DNA from: Actinomycetota bacterium
Lineage (GTDB): Bacteria; Actinomycetota; Geothermincolia; Geothermincolales; RBG-13-55-18
Assembly (NCBI GenBank): GCA_030019255.1
Contig: JASEFK010000008.1
Location: forward strand, 43,185-107,184
Direction of reading: 5' to 3'
DNA length: 64,000 bases
The notes under the pieces are model-generated. The model was not told the origin of the DNA. It ran no database searches and saw only the letters and a list, made by a program, of their open reading frames with translations. A program made the translations under genes and the position numbers. Of the stretch, positions 28,504-37,473 are shown one piece after another. Positions within the stretch are counted from its first letter, which is position 1, and every line of letters begins with the position of its first letter.

Positions 28504-30093
28504 ATGGAATGGGACGAGCTGGATCTGGAGACGGTCACGCCGCGCCAGGTCCGGCAGTACCTCAGGGACAAGTACGTCATCGTGGCCTCCAACCGGGGAC
28601 CGGTGGAGTTCCGCCGGGACCCGGAGGGGAGGATAAGACCCTACCGGGGGGCTGGCGGCGTGGTGACCGCCATGTCCACCGCGCTCACGGCCACCGACGC
28701 GGTGTGGATATCGGCGGCCCGTACCCGGGAGGACGCGCTGGTGGCCGGCAGCGCTCCCGGGCAGCGGCTTCCCATGCCTCCCGAAAGACCCCAGTACTGG
28801 GTGAAGTTCGTGACCCCCGAGCGGGAGGATTTCCACCAGTACTACAACGTGATCAGCAACTCCCTCCTCTGGCCCCTCCAGCACTATCTCTTCGACATCA
28901 CCCGCCGCCCCTCCATAGACGATACGGTCTACGAGGCCTGGAAGAACGGCTACCGGAGGGTCAACCGGCTCTTCGCCGAGGAGATAATCAGGGAGATCCG
29001 CTCCACGGACAAGAAGCCCCTGGTCTTCCTCCAGGATTACCACCTCTTCCTCTGCGCCGCCTACATCAGGAGGCGTGAGCCGGAAGTCCTCATCCACCAC
29101 TTCACCCACTGTCCCTGGGTCCAGCCCGACTACCTGCGCTTCCTGCCCCAACCCATGCGCAGGGAACTCCTTCAGGGGATGCTGGCCAACGACGTCCTCG
29201 GGTTCCACACCCACCACTACGTGAATAATTTCCTGCAGTGCTGCCGCGAGGCGGAAGCGGTGCGGGCCTCGGTGGACGCCAAGAGGAGGGCGGTCCGCCT
29301 CGGCGACCGGGAGACCCTGGTGCGGCATTATCCGATCTCTATCGATCATGAGGCCCTGGAAAAATCTGCCAGCAGACCCGATGTGCTCTTTCACCGGGAG
29401 AGACTGCGTTCCCTGGCCGGAGACCGCAAGCTCCTGGTGCGCGTGGACCGGGTGGAGCCGTCCAAGAATATCCTCCGCGGCCTGCAGGCCTACGAGCTCT
29501 TCCTCCGCCACAACCCCCAGTGGCACGAGAGGGTGGTGTTCGCCAACCTCCTCTATCCCTCCCGGCTGGACCTGCCCCTCTATCGGGACCTGAAGAGGGA
29601 GATCGAGGAGTTTTCCCATTCCATCAACCGGGAATTCGGCACCCTGGAGTGGGACCCGGTCCACCTGGAGATCGAAGACAACTACCCACGGTCGGTGGCC
29701 GCTCTGCGGGAATTCGACGTCCTTCTGGTCAACCCGATCATCGACGGCATGAACCTGGTCTCCAAGGAAGGGGCGGTACTCAACGCCCGCGACGGGGTGA
29801 TCATTCTCTCCGTAGGCGCCGGCGCCTACCAGGAGCTCAGGGGAGGTGTGCTTCCCGTGAACCCGCTGGACGTGGCGGAAACCGCCCAGACCATCCGGAA
29901 AGCCCTGGAGCTCGGGGAGAGGAAGAGGAGGGCCATGGCCAGGGCGGCCAGGGAGGCCGTCCGGGCCAACACCTCCTTCAAGTGGTTCGTGCAACAGATG
30001 CGGGCCCTGCGCTACGTGGAGAGGCAGCGCGAGGAGGCGCACCGCCGGCCGGAGGGCTTCCCCGCCCTGGCCCCCTACGAGAAATTGACTTAA
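28504..30093 (+). CDS. GT20 trehalose-6-phosphate synthase-like glycosyltransferase
   Basis: 529 residues; GGGAGGT precedes the ATG. GT20 landmarks: [38 protein letters not shown] and [13 protein letters not shown]. Several differ from classical OtsA: SNRGPVEF replaces SNRLP, FTHCPW replaces HIPFP, and [12 protein letters not shown] replaces the DRLDYTKG type. These variants define a subgroup I know from actinobacterial proteins annotated as trehalose-6-phosphate synthase. The sugar-phosphate acceptor may therefore not be glucose 6-phosphate. otsB 3 kb upstream could supply the phosphatase step. Stop codon overlaps that of a gene fragment on the other strand. Confidence 0.87.
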   Translation: MEWDELDLETVTPRQVRQYLRDKYVIVASNRGPVEFRRDPEGRIRPYRGAGGVVTAMSTALTATDAVWISAARTREDALVAGSAPGQRLPMPPERPQYWVKFVTPEREDFHQYYNVISNSLLWPLQHYLFDITRRPSIDDTVYEAWKNGYRRVNRLFAEEIIREIRSTDKKPLVFLQDYHLFLCAAYIRRREPEVLIHHFTHCPWVQPDYLRFLPQPMRRELLQGMLANDVLGFHTHHYVNNFLQCCREAEAVRASVDAKRRAVRLGDRETLVRHYPISIDHEALEKSASRPDVLFHRERLRSLAGDRKLLVRVDRVEPSKNILRGLQAYELFLRHNPQWHERVVFANLLYPSRLDLPLYRDLKREIEEFSHSINREFGTLEWDPVHLEIEDNYPRSVAALREFDVLLVNPIIDGMNLVSKEGAVLNARDGVIILSVGAGAYQELRGGVLPVNPLDVAETAQTIRKALELGERKRRAMARAAREAVRANTSFKWFVQQMRALRYVERQREEAHRRPEGFPALAPYEKLT

Positions 30094-30416
30094 GCCCGAC
30101 TTACCTTCCCCGCCAGCTCGATGAACTCGGTCTGGAAATCGTACTCCCTGGCCTTCCAGGAGAGGTAGTATGGATCCACGGGGATGCAGTGACCGCCCAG
30201 CCCGGGCCCAGGCCAGAAGGGCATGAACCCGAAGGGCTTGGTGGAGGCCGCCTCGATGACCTCCCACACGTCCAGCCCCATGCGGTCGCAGAGCATCCAC
30301 AGCTCGTTCACCAGGGCGATGTTCACGCCGCGGAAGATGTTCTCCAGGAGCTTGGCCATCTCCGCCACTTCCGGGGAACTCACCCTGACCGTCCTCTCCA
30401 CGAAGGAACCGTAGAA
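30090..30416 (-). pseudogene. Internal fragment of nucleotide-sugar (UDP-sugar) dehydrogenase
   Basis: About 109 codons match the central part of the UDP-glucose/UDP-ManNAc dehydrogenase family: [27 protein letters not shown], then [26 protein letters not shown] and FIELAGK. The N-terminal NAD-binding domain is absent upstream, where the frame is non-homologous, and the C-terminal domain including its UDP-binding part is lost at a stop right after GKVSRA. The catalytic Cys region (GGHCIP) remains but the protein cannot be functional. This is decay or a breakpoint in a former polysaccharide cluster. Confidence 0.85.
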
Positions 30417-30829
30417 CCTCCGCCTTCCGTCCTTTTCAGCCCTGCTCTGCACGGTTGCCCCGGAATGACGGGGATTGCCGCCCGGTGAAAGCTTACCCGT
30501 CCCGCTCCGCGGACCGCAAGGCCGAGCTTCTCGAACGGGGGATGGCTTACAATATCCATTTATTGGCATCATCCTCCCCTTCCCGGCTCCCGGAGGAACA
30601 TGATGCCGATACCCGGCGCCCTCCACCGGCATGCCCTCCTAATGGAGGATACACCTTGCGCCGCGTATCCCTTCACCATGCGTCCCTCCTCATTGGGCCG
30701 GCGGGGTACGGCAAGGCGGGGTATGGTATTATTCAGAAAGATTAGCCGAGATCGGGAATCGGGGGGCGGCCGCGCCCAGGCGGTCGCCGTCTAAGGGTGT
30801 GGCGTTGGAACACGCTTGGGAGGTCCGGG
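30417..30829. other. Intergenic region upstream of nadE
   Basis: About 410 bp. No gene; a TATTAT at 30727-30732 may be part of the nadE promoter but lacks a convincing -35. Confidence 0.35.
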
Positions 30830-31603
30830 ATGAAAAAGCTGCCCGAACTGGATGCACAGAAAGCCCTGCCCCGCCTGCTTAACTTCATACGGGAACGCAC
30901 CGCGGCGGCGGGTAAGACCCGGCTGGTGATCGGCCTCTCCGGCGGCATCGATTCCGCCGTCTCCGCCTACCTCGGGGTGCGGGCGCTGGGCAGGGAGAAC
31001 CTCACCGCCTTCCTCCTCCCCTACCGCACCACGCGACCCGAATCACTGGAGGACGCCCTGCTGGTGGTCGAGGAACTGGGCATCGAACACCGCCGCATTG
31101 ACATCACCCCCATGGTAGACGCCTATTTCCAGTTCTTTCCTGAAGCCGATCCCAAGCGCCGCGGCAACTTCATGGCCCGCTGCCGCATGGCCGTGCTCTA
31201 CGACCAGTCCGCGGCCCTGGACGCCCTGGTGCTGGGCACCGGCAACCGCACCGAGGCCCTTCTCGGCTACACCACCCTCTGGGGGGACATGGCCTGCGCC
31301 TTCACCCCCCTGGGAGGCCTGTACAAGACCCAGGTCAGGCAGCTGGCCGCCTTCCTGGGGGTTCCGGCACGGATAATCGACAAGGTCCCCACCGCCGACC
31401 TCTGGGAGGGCCAGACCGACGAGGGCGAGATGGGGATTTCCTACGCCGAAGCCGACCTCATCCTCTACCACCTTTACGACCTCGGCTACCCGGAGGAGAG
31501 GGTGGTGCGCGAGGGCTTCGACCCCCGGGTGGTGCGCAAGGTGAAATCCATGGTGGAGGCTTCCACCTTCAAGAGACGCATGCCTCCCTACTGCGAGCTC
31601 TGA
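30830..31603 (+). CDS. nadE: NH3-dependent NAD+ synthetase
   Basis: 257 residues from ATG 30830 with GGGAGGT five bases upstream; the longer frame from 30797 is unlikely. N-type ATP pyrophosphatase loop VIGLSGGIDSAVSAYLGVRALG, then ALVLGTGNRTEALLGY, FTPLGGLYKTQVRQLAAFLGVP and PTADLWEGQTDEGEMG, all NadE signatures. Makes NAD from deamido-NAD with ammonia; there is no glutaminase domain, so ammonia must be free or supplied by another protein. Confidence 0.95.
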   Translation: MKKLPELDAQKALPRLLNFIRERTAAAGKTRLVIGLSGGIDSAVSAYLGVRALGRENLTAFLLPYRTTRPESLEDALLVVEELGIEHRRIDITPMVDAYFQFFPEADPKRRGNFMARCRMAVLYDQSAALDALVLGTGNRTEALLGYTTLWGDMACAFTPLGGLYKTQVRQLAAFLGVPARIIDKVPTADLWEGQTDEGEMGISYAEADLILYHLYDLGYPEERVVREGFDPRVVRKVKSMVEASTFKRRMPPYCEL

Positions 31604-31605
31604 AC

Positions 31606-31674
31606 GTGTCCCGGAAGCTGAAGATCCTGGAGGTCTGCAACCTGGACCGCTTCGCGGCCGCTCCGCACGGATAA
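31606..31674 (+). pseudogene. 5' remnant of a glycosyltransferase-like gene
   Basis: A GTG two bases after the nadE stop opens 22 codons, MSRKLKILEVCNLDRF then AAAPHG, ending in TAA. The peptide looks like the first strand and loop of a GT4 glycosyltransferase, and nothing family-like follows. It is probably the truncated start of a lost gene, or chance translation. Confidence 0.35.
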
Positions 31675-31679
31675 GGCAT

Positions 31680-31717
31680 CAATCCCTTTCCGTGCCTGCG
31701 GTCAAGGAAAGGGATTG
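31680..31717. terminator. 12-bp perfect inverted repeat between convergent genes
   Basis: CAATCCCTTTCC (31680-31691) pairs exactly with GGAAAGGGATTG (31706-31717), 14-nt loop. It is placed between nadE and the convergent response regulator. No T-run adjoins it, but the position suggests bidirectional termination. Confidence 0.5.
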
Positions 31718-31723
31718 AGCCCA

Positions 31724-32413
31724 TTATATTCTTGAGCTGAGGAAGAGTTTTACCGCCGCGGTACGGGATACCACTCCCAGCTTGCGGTAGATGCCGGAGA
31801 TTATCTTCTCCACCGTCTTGGTGGATATGAACAGGCTGGCGGCGATGTCCTTATTGCTCATCCCTTCGCTCATCATGGCCAACACGTCGTACTCGCGAGG
31901 GGTGAGGGTATCCAGGGGCCCGCTCCCCGCGGCATCGCGCCCCTCCTCGCGCAGGGAAGCCACGATCATGTCCAGCACCTGGGGGCTGAAGGCCTTCTCC
32001 CCTCGTACGGCCCTGCGCACCGCCTGCACCAGCTCCGATCCGGCGGCCTTCTTCAGGAGGTAACCGTCCGCGCCCACCTGGAGGGCCCGATGGATGTACT
32101 CGAAGTCCTCGTACATGGAGAGCACGATGACCTTCATCTCCGGAAAGCGGGCCTTGAGGAGCCGGCAGGCCTCGATGCCCGACATGCCCGGCAGCTTGAT
32201 GTCCAGGACCACCAGGTCCGGTCGAAGGCGGTCCGCCTTTTCCAGGCATTCCTTTCCGTCCGAAGCCTCCCCCACCACCTCCACGTCCCGCTGCTTCTCC
32301 AGGAGTGAAGCCAACCCCTCGCGGAGAATGGCATGGTCGTCGGCCAGAAGGACCCTTATTCCCGACCCTTCTTTCCCTTCTCCTTTTAATGCAGGATGCT
32401 CCTCGTGTGCCAT
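31724..32413 (-). CDS. NarL/LuxR-family response regulator
   Basis: 229 residues from ATG 32413, which has GAGAGGTGGAG upstream; the frame extends to 32449 without support. Receiver domain with the acidic pair LLADDH, phospho-acceptor Asp in LVVLDIKLPG and Lys in YLLKKAA; C-terminal LuxR-type HTH (LTPREYDVLAMMSEGMSNKDIAASL, TKTVEKIISGIYRKLG). It is downstream of the PocR-domain kinase on the same strand and is its likely partner. Confidence 0.93.
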   Translation of the reverse strand: MAHEEHPALKGEGKEGSGIRVLLADDHAILREGLASLLEKQRDVEVVGEASDGKECLEKADRLRPDLVVLDIKLPGMSGIEACRLLKARFPEMKVIVLSMYEDFEYIHRALQVGADGYLLKKAAGSELVQAVRRAVRGEKAFSPQVLDMIVASLREEGRDAAGSGPLDTLTPREYDVLAMMSEGMSNKDIAASLFISTKTVEKIISGIYRKLGVVSRTAAVKLFLSSRI

Positions 32414-32670
32414 TCTCCACCTCTCCCAGATCCGTGGTCGATTCTTCAATTACTGGGTATACGCCCCATTCCCGGGTGTTATGGGAGTCCTTCTCCTGCC
32501 GCCGACTTTCTTGTTCCCGCTTCCCGTTTTCTCCATTTCCGGGCCCCTCTTGCCGTCACTTTTTCACATCATCGCGCACTTAAGGCCGCCGCGAACGACT
32601 TCCTCGGGGTTCCGTTCGACGGGCCGCGACCGCCCTTTGCCGCTTGGCCCGAAGGCGTTGGGGACCGTTT

Positions 32671-34296
32671 TCAATCCTCCAGGGGTACGTGCACCGCAAC
32701 CGTGACTCCCCCGTTCTCGGAGAAGACGCGGAAGTTCCCGCCCACTTGGGAGGCCCTTTCCCTCATGTTGACCAGCCCCAGGTGCACCTTCCCGTCCTCC
32801 ACCGGGGGAGAGAAACCCCGGCCGTTGTCCATCACCAGGAGGTCCACGCCCTCGCCGTCCCTTCCGAAGTACACCGTGGCGCGGGTGGCACCGGAATGCT
32901 TGACCACGTTGGCCAAGGCTTCCTGGGCGATGCGGTAGAGGTTTATCCTCACCTCCCCGGGCAGCTCCCCCTCCTCCCCTCTGACCACCAGGCTGAAATC
33001 GATGGGGTGATCGGCGTTCAGGCGGCGGACCAGGTTGCGCAGGGCCTCCAGCAGCCCCAGGTCGTCCAGCATGTGGGGGTGCAGGGAGGCGGAGATGTCA
33101 TGCAACTTTTCCATGACCTGAGAGATGGACTCCGCCGCGGAACGCAGGTGGCGGCGGGCCTCCTCGGGGAGGCCTTCCTCGGAGAGGGCCATCTCCAGAT
33201 TCACCAGGGCATTGGTGAGATGCTGGCCCGTGTCGTCGTGGAGGTCTCGGGCCACCGCCGCCTTCTCCCTCTCCTGGATCTCGGTGACCGCCTGGAAGAG
33301 GGAGCGCAACTCGAAGTTCTTCTGCTCCAGCTCACGGTTCAGCCGGTTGTTCACAAACTGTTTATAGCTCATCTCCGTGACCGAGCGGGCCAGGGCGTTG
33401 ACCACCGAGAGAAGGAACTCCACCTCTTCCAGTTTCACCGTGCGCACCTTCTTTAGCGAGGCCAGGAGGGGCGCGGGGTCGATGCCCAGCTCCTCCGCGA
33501 GTTTCCGGTATCTCTCCGGATCGGGAGGATCGGAGAGGGAAGCGTCGCCGCTGATCATGCCCACCATCTCATCGCCCAGGATGAGCGGGGCGTCGAAACA
33601 GATGAAGCCGGCGTGGCAGATGCGCACCCGGGGAGCCATGGATTTCTTCAGCTCCGCGAGCCCCCCGATGGCCGAACCGTAGCAGCGCATCACCCCCTCC
33701 AGGGAATCGATGATCAGCTGGCAGTGCTCTCCTCCGGTGGAGCTCACCACCACCGGCATGCAGTCCATGTCCAGGACCCAGAGGCGCACCCCGGTGATGC
33801 GCGCCAGCTCGTCCACCAGCTCCTGCAGATACTCCACGTCAAGGACTTCCGTGAAGGCTATATCCCGAAGCCGAAGGGGCTCGATAAGCCTACGATATTC
33901 CTCCGGGGGGGAAAGCACGTGGATGCCCATGAGGAACCGACCCACTCCCAGGGTCCAGAGCTCCATGAAGGAACCGAGTATCTCCAGCCTCAGCCTTCCC
34001 TCCCCCACCAGGGACAGGAAAACGGCCCCGAATTCCTTCGCCGTTTTCACCGCGCCGAAGGCCGCGAGATCGGAAGGGTCCCGGAAATGGAGTTCCATGA
34101 AAGGCCGGGAGCGGTGAGGGTCCACGAGGGACATTCGGCCGTCCTGCTTCATCCCCGCCGCGCATCCCCCCGGTGCGCAGACCTTGATGCAGGCCCCGTC
34201 CTTGAGGGCTCCCACGGCGCCTCGGATAGGACTTTCCTCGCATATGAAAAGCCTCTCCGCCAGGTCCTCCAGGAGCCCCTGCACTTCCCGGCCCAT
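32671..34296 (-). CDS. PocR-domain sensor histidine kinase (HisKA_3 type)
   Basis: 541 residues from ATG 34296; a start at 34368 would add 24 residues. The N-terminal ~150 residues (VCAPGGCAAG and other Cys) are unassigned. A PocR-type ligand domain follows (about 150-285: VEYLQELVDELARITG, CHAGFICFDAPLILGDEMVG), then a coiled linker and a NarX-like core with the phospho-His in VARDLHDDTGQHL and ATPase motifs DNGRGF and GLVNMRERA. No transmembrane segment, so it senses a cytoplasmic small molecule. It lies downstream of the 2-hydroxyacyl-CoA dehydratase-like operon and may control it. Confidence 0.88.
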   Translation of the reverse strand: MGREVQGLLEDLAERLFICEESPIRGAVGALKDGACIKVCAPGGCAAGMKQDGRMSLVDPHRSRPFMELHFRDPSDLAAFGAVKTAKEFGAVFLSLVGEGRLRLEILGSFMELWTLGVGRFLMGIHVLSPPEEYRRLIEPLRLRDIAFTEVLDVEYLQELVDELARITGVRLWVLDMDCMPVVVSSTGGEHCQLIIDSLEGVMRCYGSAIGGLAELKKSMAPRVRICHAGFICFDAPLILGDEMVGMISGDASLSDPPDPERYRKLAEELGIDPAPLLASLKKVRTVKLEEVEFLLSVVNALARSVTEMSYKQFVNNRLNRELEQKNFELRSLFQAVTEIQEREKAAVARDLHDDTGQHLTNALVNLEMALSEEGLPEEARRHLRSAAESISQVMEKLHDISASLHPHMLDDLGLLEALRNLVRRLNADHPIDFSLVVRGEEGELPGEVRINLYRIAQEALANVVKHSGATRATVYFGRDGEGVDLLVMDNGRGFSPPVEDGKVHLGLVNMRERASQVGGNFRVFSENGGVTVAVHVPLED

Positions 34297-34712
34297 GATT
34301 CTTCCGCCTTCTTCTCCGTGGACCTCCACATCCCTGACCAACCTCGAGACCCGGGTAACTCCGGCCACCTGTTTCCAGGCCTTGACGGGTCACTCCCCTC
34401 CGGCCTTCCTGCCGGGTCGCATACCCGCTCCCATCATCCCGTTCATCGCGTGACCGGCGAGAGGTTTTCCCCCGCACCAGAATCCGGGGCCGGCTTCCTT
34501 GTTTTCACCGTGTTCACCGGTTCGAGGTCACGTGCGTTCAACAATTTCATTATAGGTCACCGGTGGAGGGCGCCGCTTTCTTCCGCATCGTTCTCCAGTG
34601 GGCGGCAGGGAGAAAAAGGAGATCCTCACTTCCGGGTAATCCCGGAATCGGACAGGGACTATGCCTGACCGGCCGCGGGCCTTACCTCAAAACCCCTCCC
34701 TTTCCGCTTCCC
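34297..34712. other. Intergenic region upstream of the PocR kinase
   Basis: About 415 bp. On the minus strand a TATAAT (plus positions 34549-34554) lies 250 bp upstream of the kinase; no clear -35. Between them, GGTGAACACGGTGAA (minus strand, near 34503-34520) is a short direct repeat that could be a regulator site. Confidence 0.4.
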
Positions 34713-36113
34713 TCAACGTGCCCGCGCCGCGCGACGCCCCTTTCTCTTGACCACCGTGTCCACGAACTCCTCGATGAGCTCCTGGAGGGTCTCGATGGGG
34801 GTCATGCGCCGGATCCAGGAGTCGCCCTGCAGGATGAGGGTGGGTATTCCGGCCCTTTTCATGAGCTCGTTGCGCACCATCGAGGCCGCGCTCCAGGTCT
34901 GCTTGCAGCTGTGATGCCCGCAGTAGATGCAGCAGTCCGCGTTCAGCTCCCTCGCCGCCCAGGTGATGTCCTCCAGCCATTGCACGGACATGGAGGGGGC
35001 GCCCATCTGCCGGGTCATGGGCATGTTGCGGGCCGCCTCCGCCAGCCCGGTAAGCATGCTCTCCCGGGAGGAGACGTCGATCACCTGCGGGAAGAGGAGG
35101 TCCAGCCCGTCGCCGAGGTGAGTTATGCCATTTTCTTCCATCCAGTTGAAGAGCCCGGCCATGTCGAAGTAATAACTGGTGTAGGTCCAGAGGCTTCGGG
35201 CCACCTCCTCCGGCGCCGGGTACTCGCCTTTCTCCAACCTCTCCTTGGAGGTCTCCACCATGGAACGCATGACCTTCACCGCCTCCTCCGTCCCCCACAT
35301 GGTGTAGCGTACCCCGTAGGTCATGAGGGAGAAGGCGTTGGGAACCGGGCAGGGCGCGAACTTGTGCAGGTCCCAGAGCTCCCAGTAGAGCTCCGAGGCC
35401 TGGTTGGCGTACTCGATGACCTGACGCATGCGCTCCTCATCCAGCTTCTCCTCCAGGAACTCCTCCAGGTCCCGGATGAGGGCCATGAAGTAGCGGTAAT
35501 ACTGCCGTATCCCCCGTTCCGTGTTGTCCACCGTCTTCTCCAGGAAGAAGAGTGGGATGTCCAGATAGCGGGCCAGGAACTCGTGGGTCTTGGAGTTGAT
35601 GTCGCAGGAGGCGAAACAGTCCGAGATCACCGCGTCGGGCACGAAATCGGATTCTGTGAGGCAGGAACCCACCTCGATCATGTTGGCCGAGCAGGCGAAG
35701 TCGGGAAGCCCCAGGCCCATGGCGTAGTCCCAGTACCTCTCCCCCTGTCCCTCCAGGGCGGCCACCCCCAGGGTGGAGAGGACCTCGCTAGTGATGGGCC
35801 AGGCGTTTTGGAAGCAGTGGATTATCTCCGGCGGGAAGTTGAAGGGGACCAGGAGCACCTTCCTTCCCTCCCGCTTGGCGCGATGGGCTCCGTCCAGCCA
35901 GGCCTTCATGAGCTTCAAGAAATCCAGGCTGGATCGTCGCACGCGGGGGACCAGGAAGGCCCGCATGGTGTTCCGGAGGTCGGAAGGAAGCAGGCGCGCT
36001 ACCCCCTCCACCTCCTCGTCGCTCATCTCGTAGGGCAGCATGTCCACGATGGAGAAAATTTCGTAGACCCTGTTGATGAGCCCCTCGTAGGGGTTGAACT
36101 GTCTCACCGTCAT
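34713..36113 (-). CDS. 2-hydroxyacyl-CoA dehydratase / benzoyl-CoA reductase-like subunit (larger)
   Basis: 466 residues. Family of HgdA/HgdB, FldB/C and BcrB/C, whose subunits each bind a [4Fe-4S] cluster and reduce or dehydrate CoA thioesters by single-electron chemistry. Matches include VLLVPFNFPPEIIHCFQNAWPITSE, CLTESDFVPDAVISDCFASCDINSK, PLFFLEK and the C-terminal CCIYCGHHSCKQTW with RAGIPTLILQGD. Cys positions in these segments are candidate cluster ligands. Paired 61 bp downstream of a second member. The ATP-dependent activator that such enzymes require is not in the window. Confidence 0.85.
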   Translation of the reverse strand: MTVRQFNPYEGLINRVYEIFSIVDMLPYEMSDEEVEGVARLLPSDLRNTMRAFLVPRVRRSSLDFLKLMKAWLDGAHRAKREGRKVLLVPFNFPPEIIHCFQNAWPITSEVLSTLGVAALEGQGERYWDYAMGLGLPDFACSANMIEVGSCLTESDFVPDAVISDCFASCDINSKTHEFLARYLDIPLFFLEKTVDNTERGIRQYYRYFMALIRDLEEFLEEKLDEERMRQVIEYANQASELYWELWDLHKFAPCPVPNAFSLMTYGVRYTMWGTEEAVKVMRSMVETSKERLEKGEYPAPEEVARSLWTYTSYYFDMAGLFNWMEENGITHLGDGLDLLFPQVIDVSSRESMLTGLAEAARNMPMTRQMGAPSMSVQWLEDITWAARELNADCCIYCGHHSCKQTWSAASMVRNELMKRAGIPTLILQGDSWIRRMTPIETLQELIEEFVDTVVKRKGRRAARAR

Positions 36114-36174
36114 CCCTCATTCCCCCTTCCACGCCCTCCGGCGGCGGTAGGAACAGCCCACCGGACCGGCATTT

Positions 36175-37335
36175 TCATCGGGCGGCTTCCGCCCTCTCTG
36201 CCGTCTTGCTTCCAATTCTTTCCAGGAATGCCTGTACGCGCGTCCGGATGCGGCCGGCATCCGCCGGCGAACCGTAATCCTTCTCCAGTACCAGGACAGG
36301 GATACCGTTTTTTTCCAGATCCTGGCGAAGGGACACGGATTCCACCCCATGCAGGTCGCAGAACTTGTTGTAGGTGATGATGGCGCCGTCCACACGAGCC
36401 TGCCTCGCCCGCTCCAGGATGAAGTCCCGCCGCCGCTCGTACTCCGTGAACATGCGCGGGCAGAAGAGGTTCCCCAAGTACTTCTCGGCCAGGTAGCGCA
36501 GGGGTTCCTCCACGCTCTCCCCTTCCCGGCCCCAGAAGGAGCGGGACCCGTAGCAGAGGGCATCGGCCACCACCAGCCCTCCCTGGTTCTCGATCTCCGC
36601 CACCAGGTCCACTTCGTCGGTGGCGCTCCCCAGGAGGAGCAGACGGGCGCGCCCCTCGATCGCCGGACCCCTCGATTTCTCCTCCACCAGGCGGTCCAGA
36701 AGAGAGAGGAAGTCGGCGGCGCGCATGGAGGAACCGGTGCAGATCACCTGTAGGGCCTCGGCTCCGCTCAGCCGCGGCCTTTCCCCCTCCCGAAGCAAGT
36801 AGAGGTCCTTCAGCCTGGCCTGCACCTGGTTCACGGTGCCGATGGCCTCGCGGACGGCGTCATCGGATATTTCCACCCCGAAGTGTTCCTCCAGGGCCAG
36901 GCGGAGGAGGCCGAGCTCCTCGGTGAAATATTCCAGGGAATCCTGGCGCACGAAGTGCGGGACCTTGAGGTAGTGGAAGAAATCATATTTCTTTGCGTAC
37001 TGCCAGTTCTCGAACATCCCCCGCAGGTGGTCACAGCCGTTGGTCTCGATGAGTCCGTCCAGGAAATCGTAGGTGCCGTCGAGTCCGAGCTGCAGGCAGG
37101 AGCGGCAGAAGCGGCAGTTGAAGCGGGCCAGGTAGGAATCCCCCAGCTCGGTGTCCGGATGCCCGAAGGCCTTGATGCGGTAGGGCAGTATTCCCGCCGC
37201 CTCGATTATCTCCACCGGAGTAGCCACGCAGGCGTACCCCAGTACCTTCCCTCCTTCCTCCTTCCACCGCCGGACGTAATCCGTGAAGATGTCCGAGGAT
37301 CGCCGCTGCAAACTTTCCACCCTATTCACCCCCAA
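36175..37335 (-). CDS. 2-hydroxyacyl-CoA dehydratase / benzoyl-CoA reductase-like subunit (smaller)
   Basis: 386 residues. VLGYACVATPVEIIEAAGILPYRI is the family N-terminal helix; CRFCRSCLQLGL, TNGCDHLRGMFENW and IITYNKFCDLHGVE carry the Cys likely to bind the [4Fe-4S] cluster, and PVLVLEKDYG is the typical C-terminal strand. It is the probable heterodimer partner of the following gene. The substrate cannot be read; the neighbouring acyl-CoA dehydrogenases suggest a CoA ester of a fatty, aromatic or amino-acid-derived acid. Confidence 0.87.
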   Translation of the reverse strand: MGVNRVESLQRRSSDIFTDYVRRWKEEGGKVLGYACVATPVEIIEAAGILPYRIKAFGHPDTELGDSYLARFNCRFCRSCLQLGLDGTYDFLDGLIETNGCDHLRGMFENWQYAKKYDFFHYLKVPHFVRQDSLEYFTEELGLLRLALEEHFGVEISDDAVREAIGTVNQVQARLKDLYLLREGERPRLSGAEALQVICTGSSMRAADFLSLLDRLVEEKSRGPAIEGRARLLLLGSATDEVDLVAEIENQGGLVVADALCYGSRSFWGREGESVEEPLRYLAEKYLGNLFCPRMFTEYERRRDFILERARQARVDGAIITYNKFCDLHGVESVSLRQDLEKNGIPVLVLEKDYGSPADAGRIRTRVQAFLERIGSKTAERAEAAR

Positions 37336-37473
37336 ACGTCTCCGGGGCTAGCTTCCCCTCCCGTCCGGAGAAGGTTCCGGGTTCTATCCCCCGGCCTGTC
37401 CGCTCATGCGAAAGGCCTTGACCTCCATATCGATCCCTGTTCCTTTTCGGACTTACTTCCGAACTTACCGGAT

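Noticed and set aside
28486-30300. 604-codon minus-strand frame opposite the GT20 gene
   Set aside because: Mirror of a well-recognised GT20 coding sequence; composition is antisense-like.
34563-36377. 604-codon plus-strand frame opposite the dehydratase subunit
   Set aside because: Antisense frame over an intact 2-hydroxyacyl-CoA dehydratase family gene.
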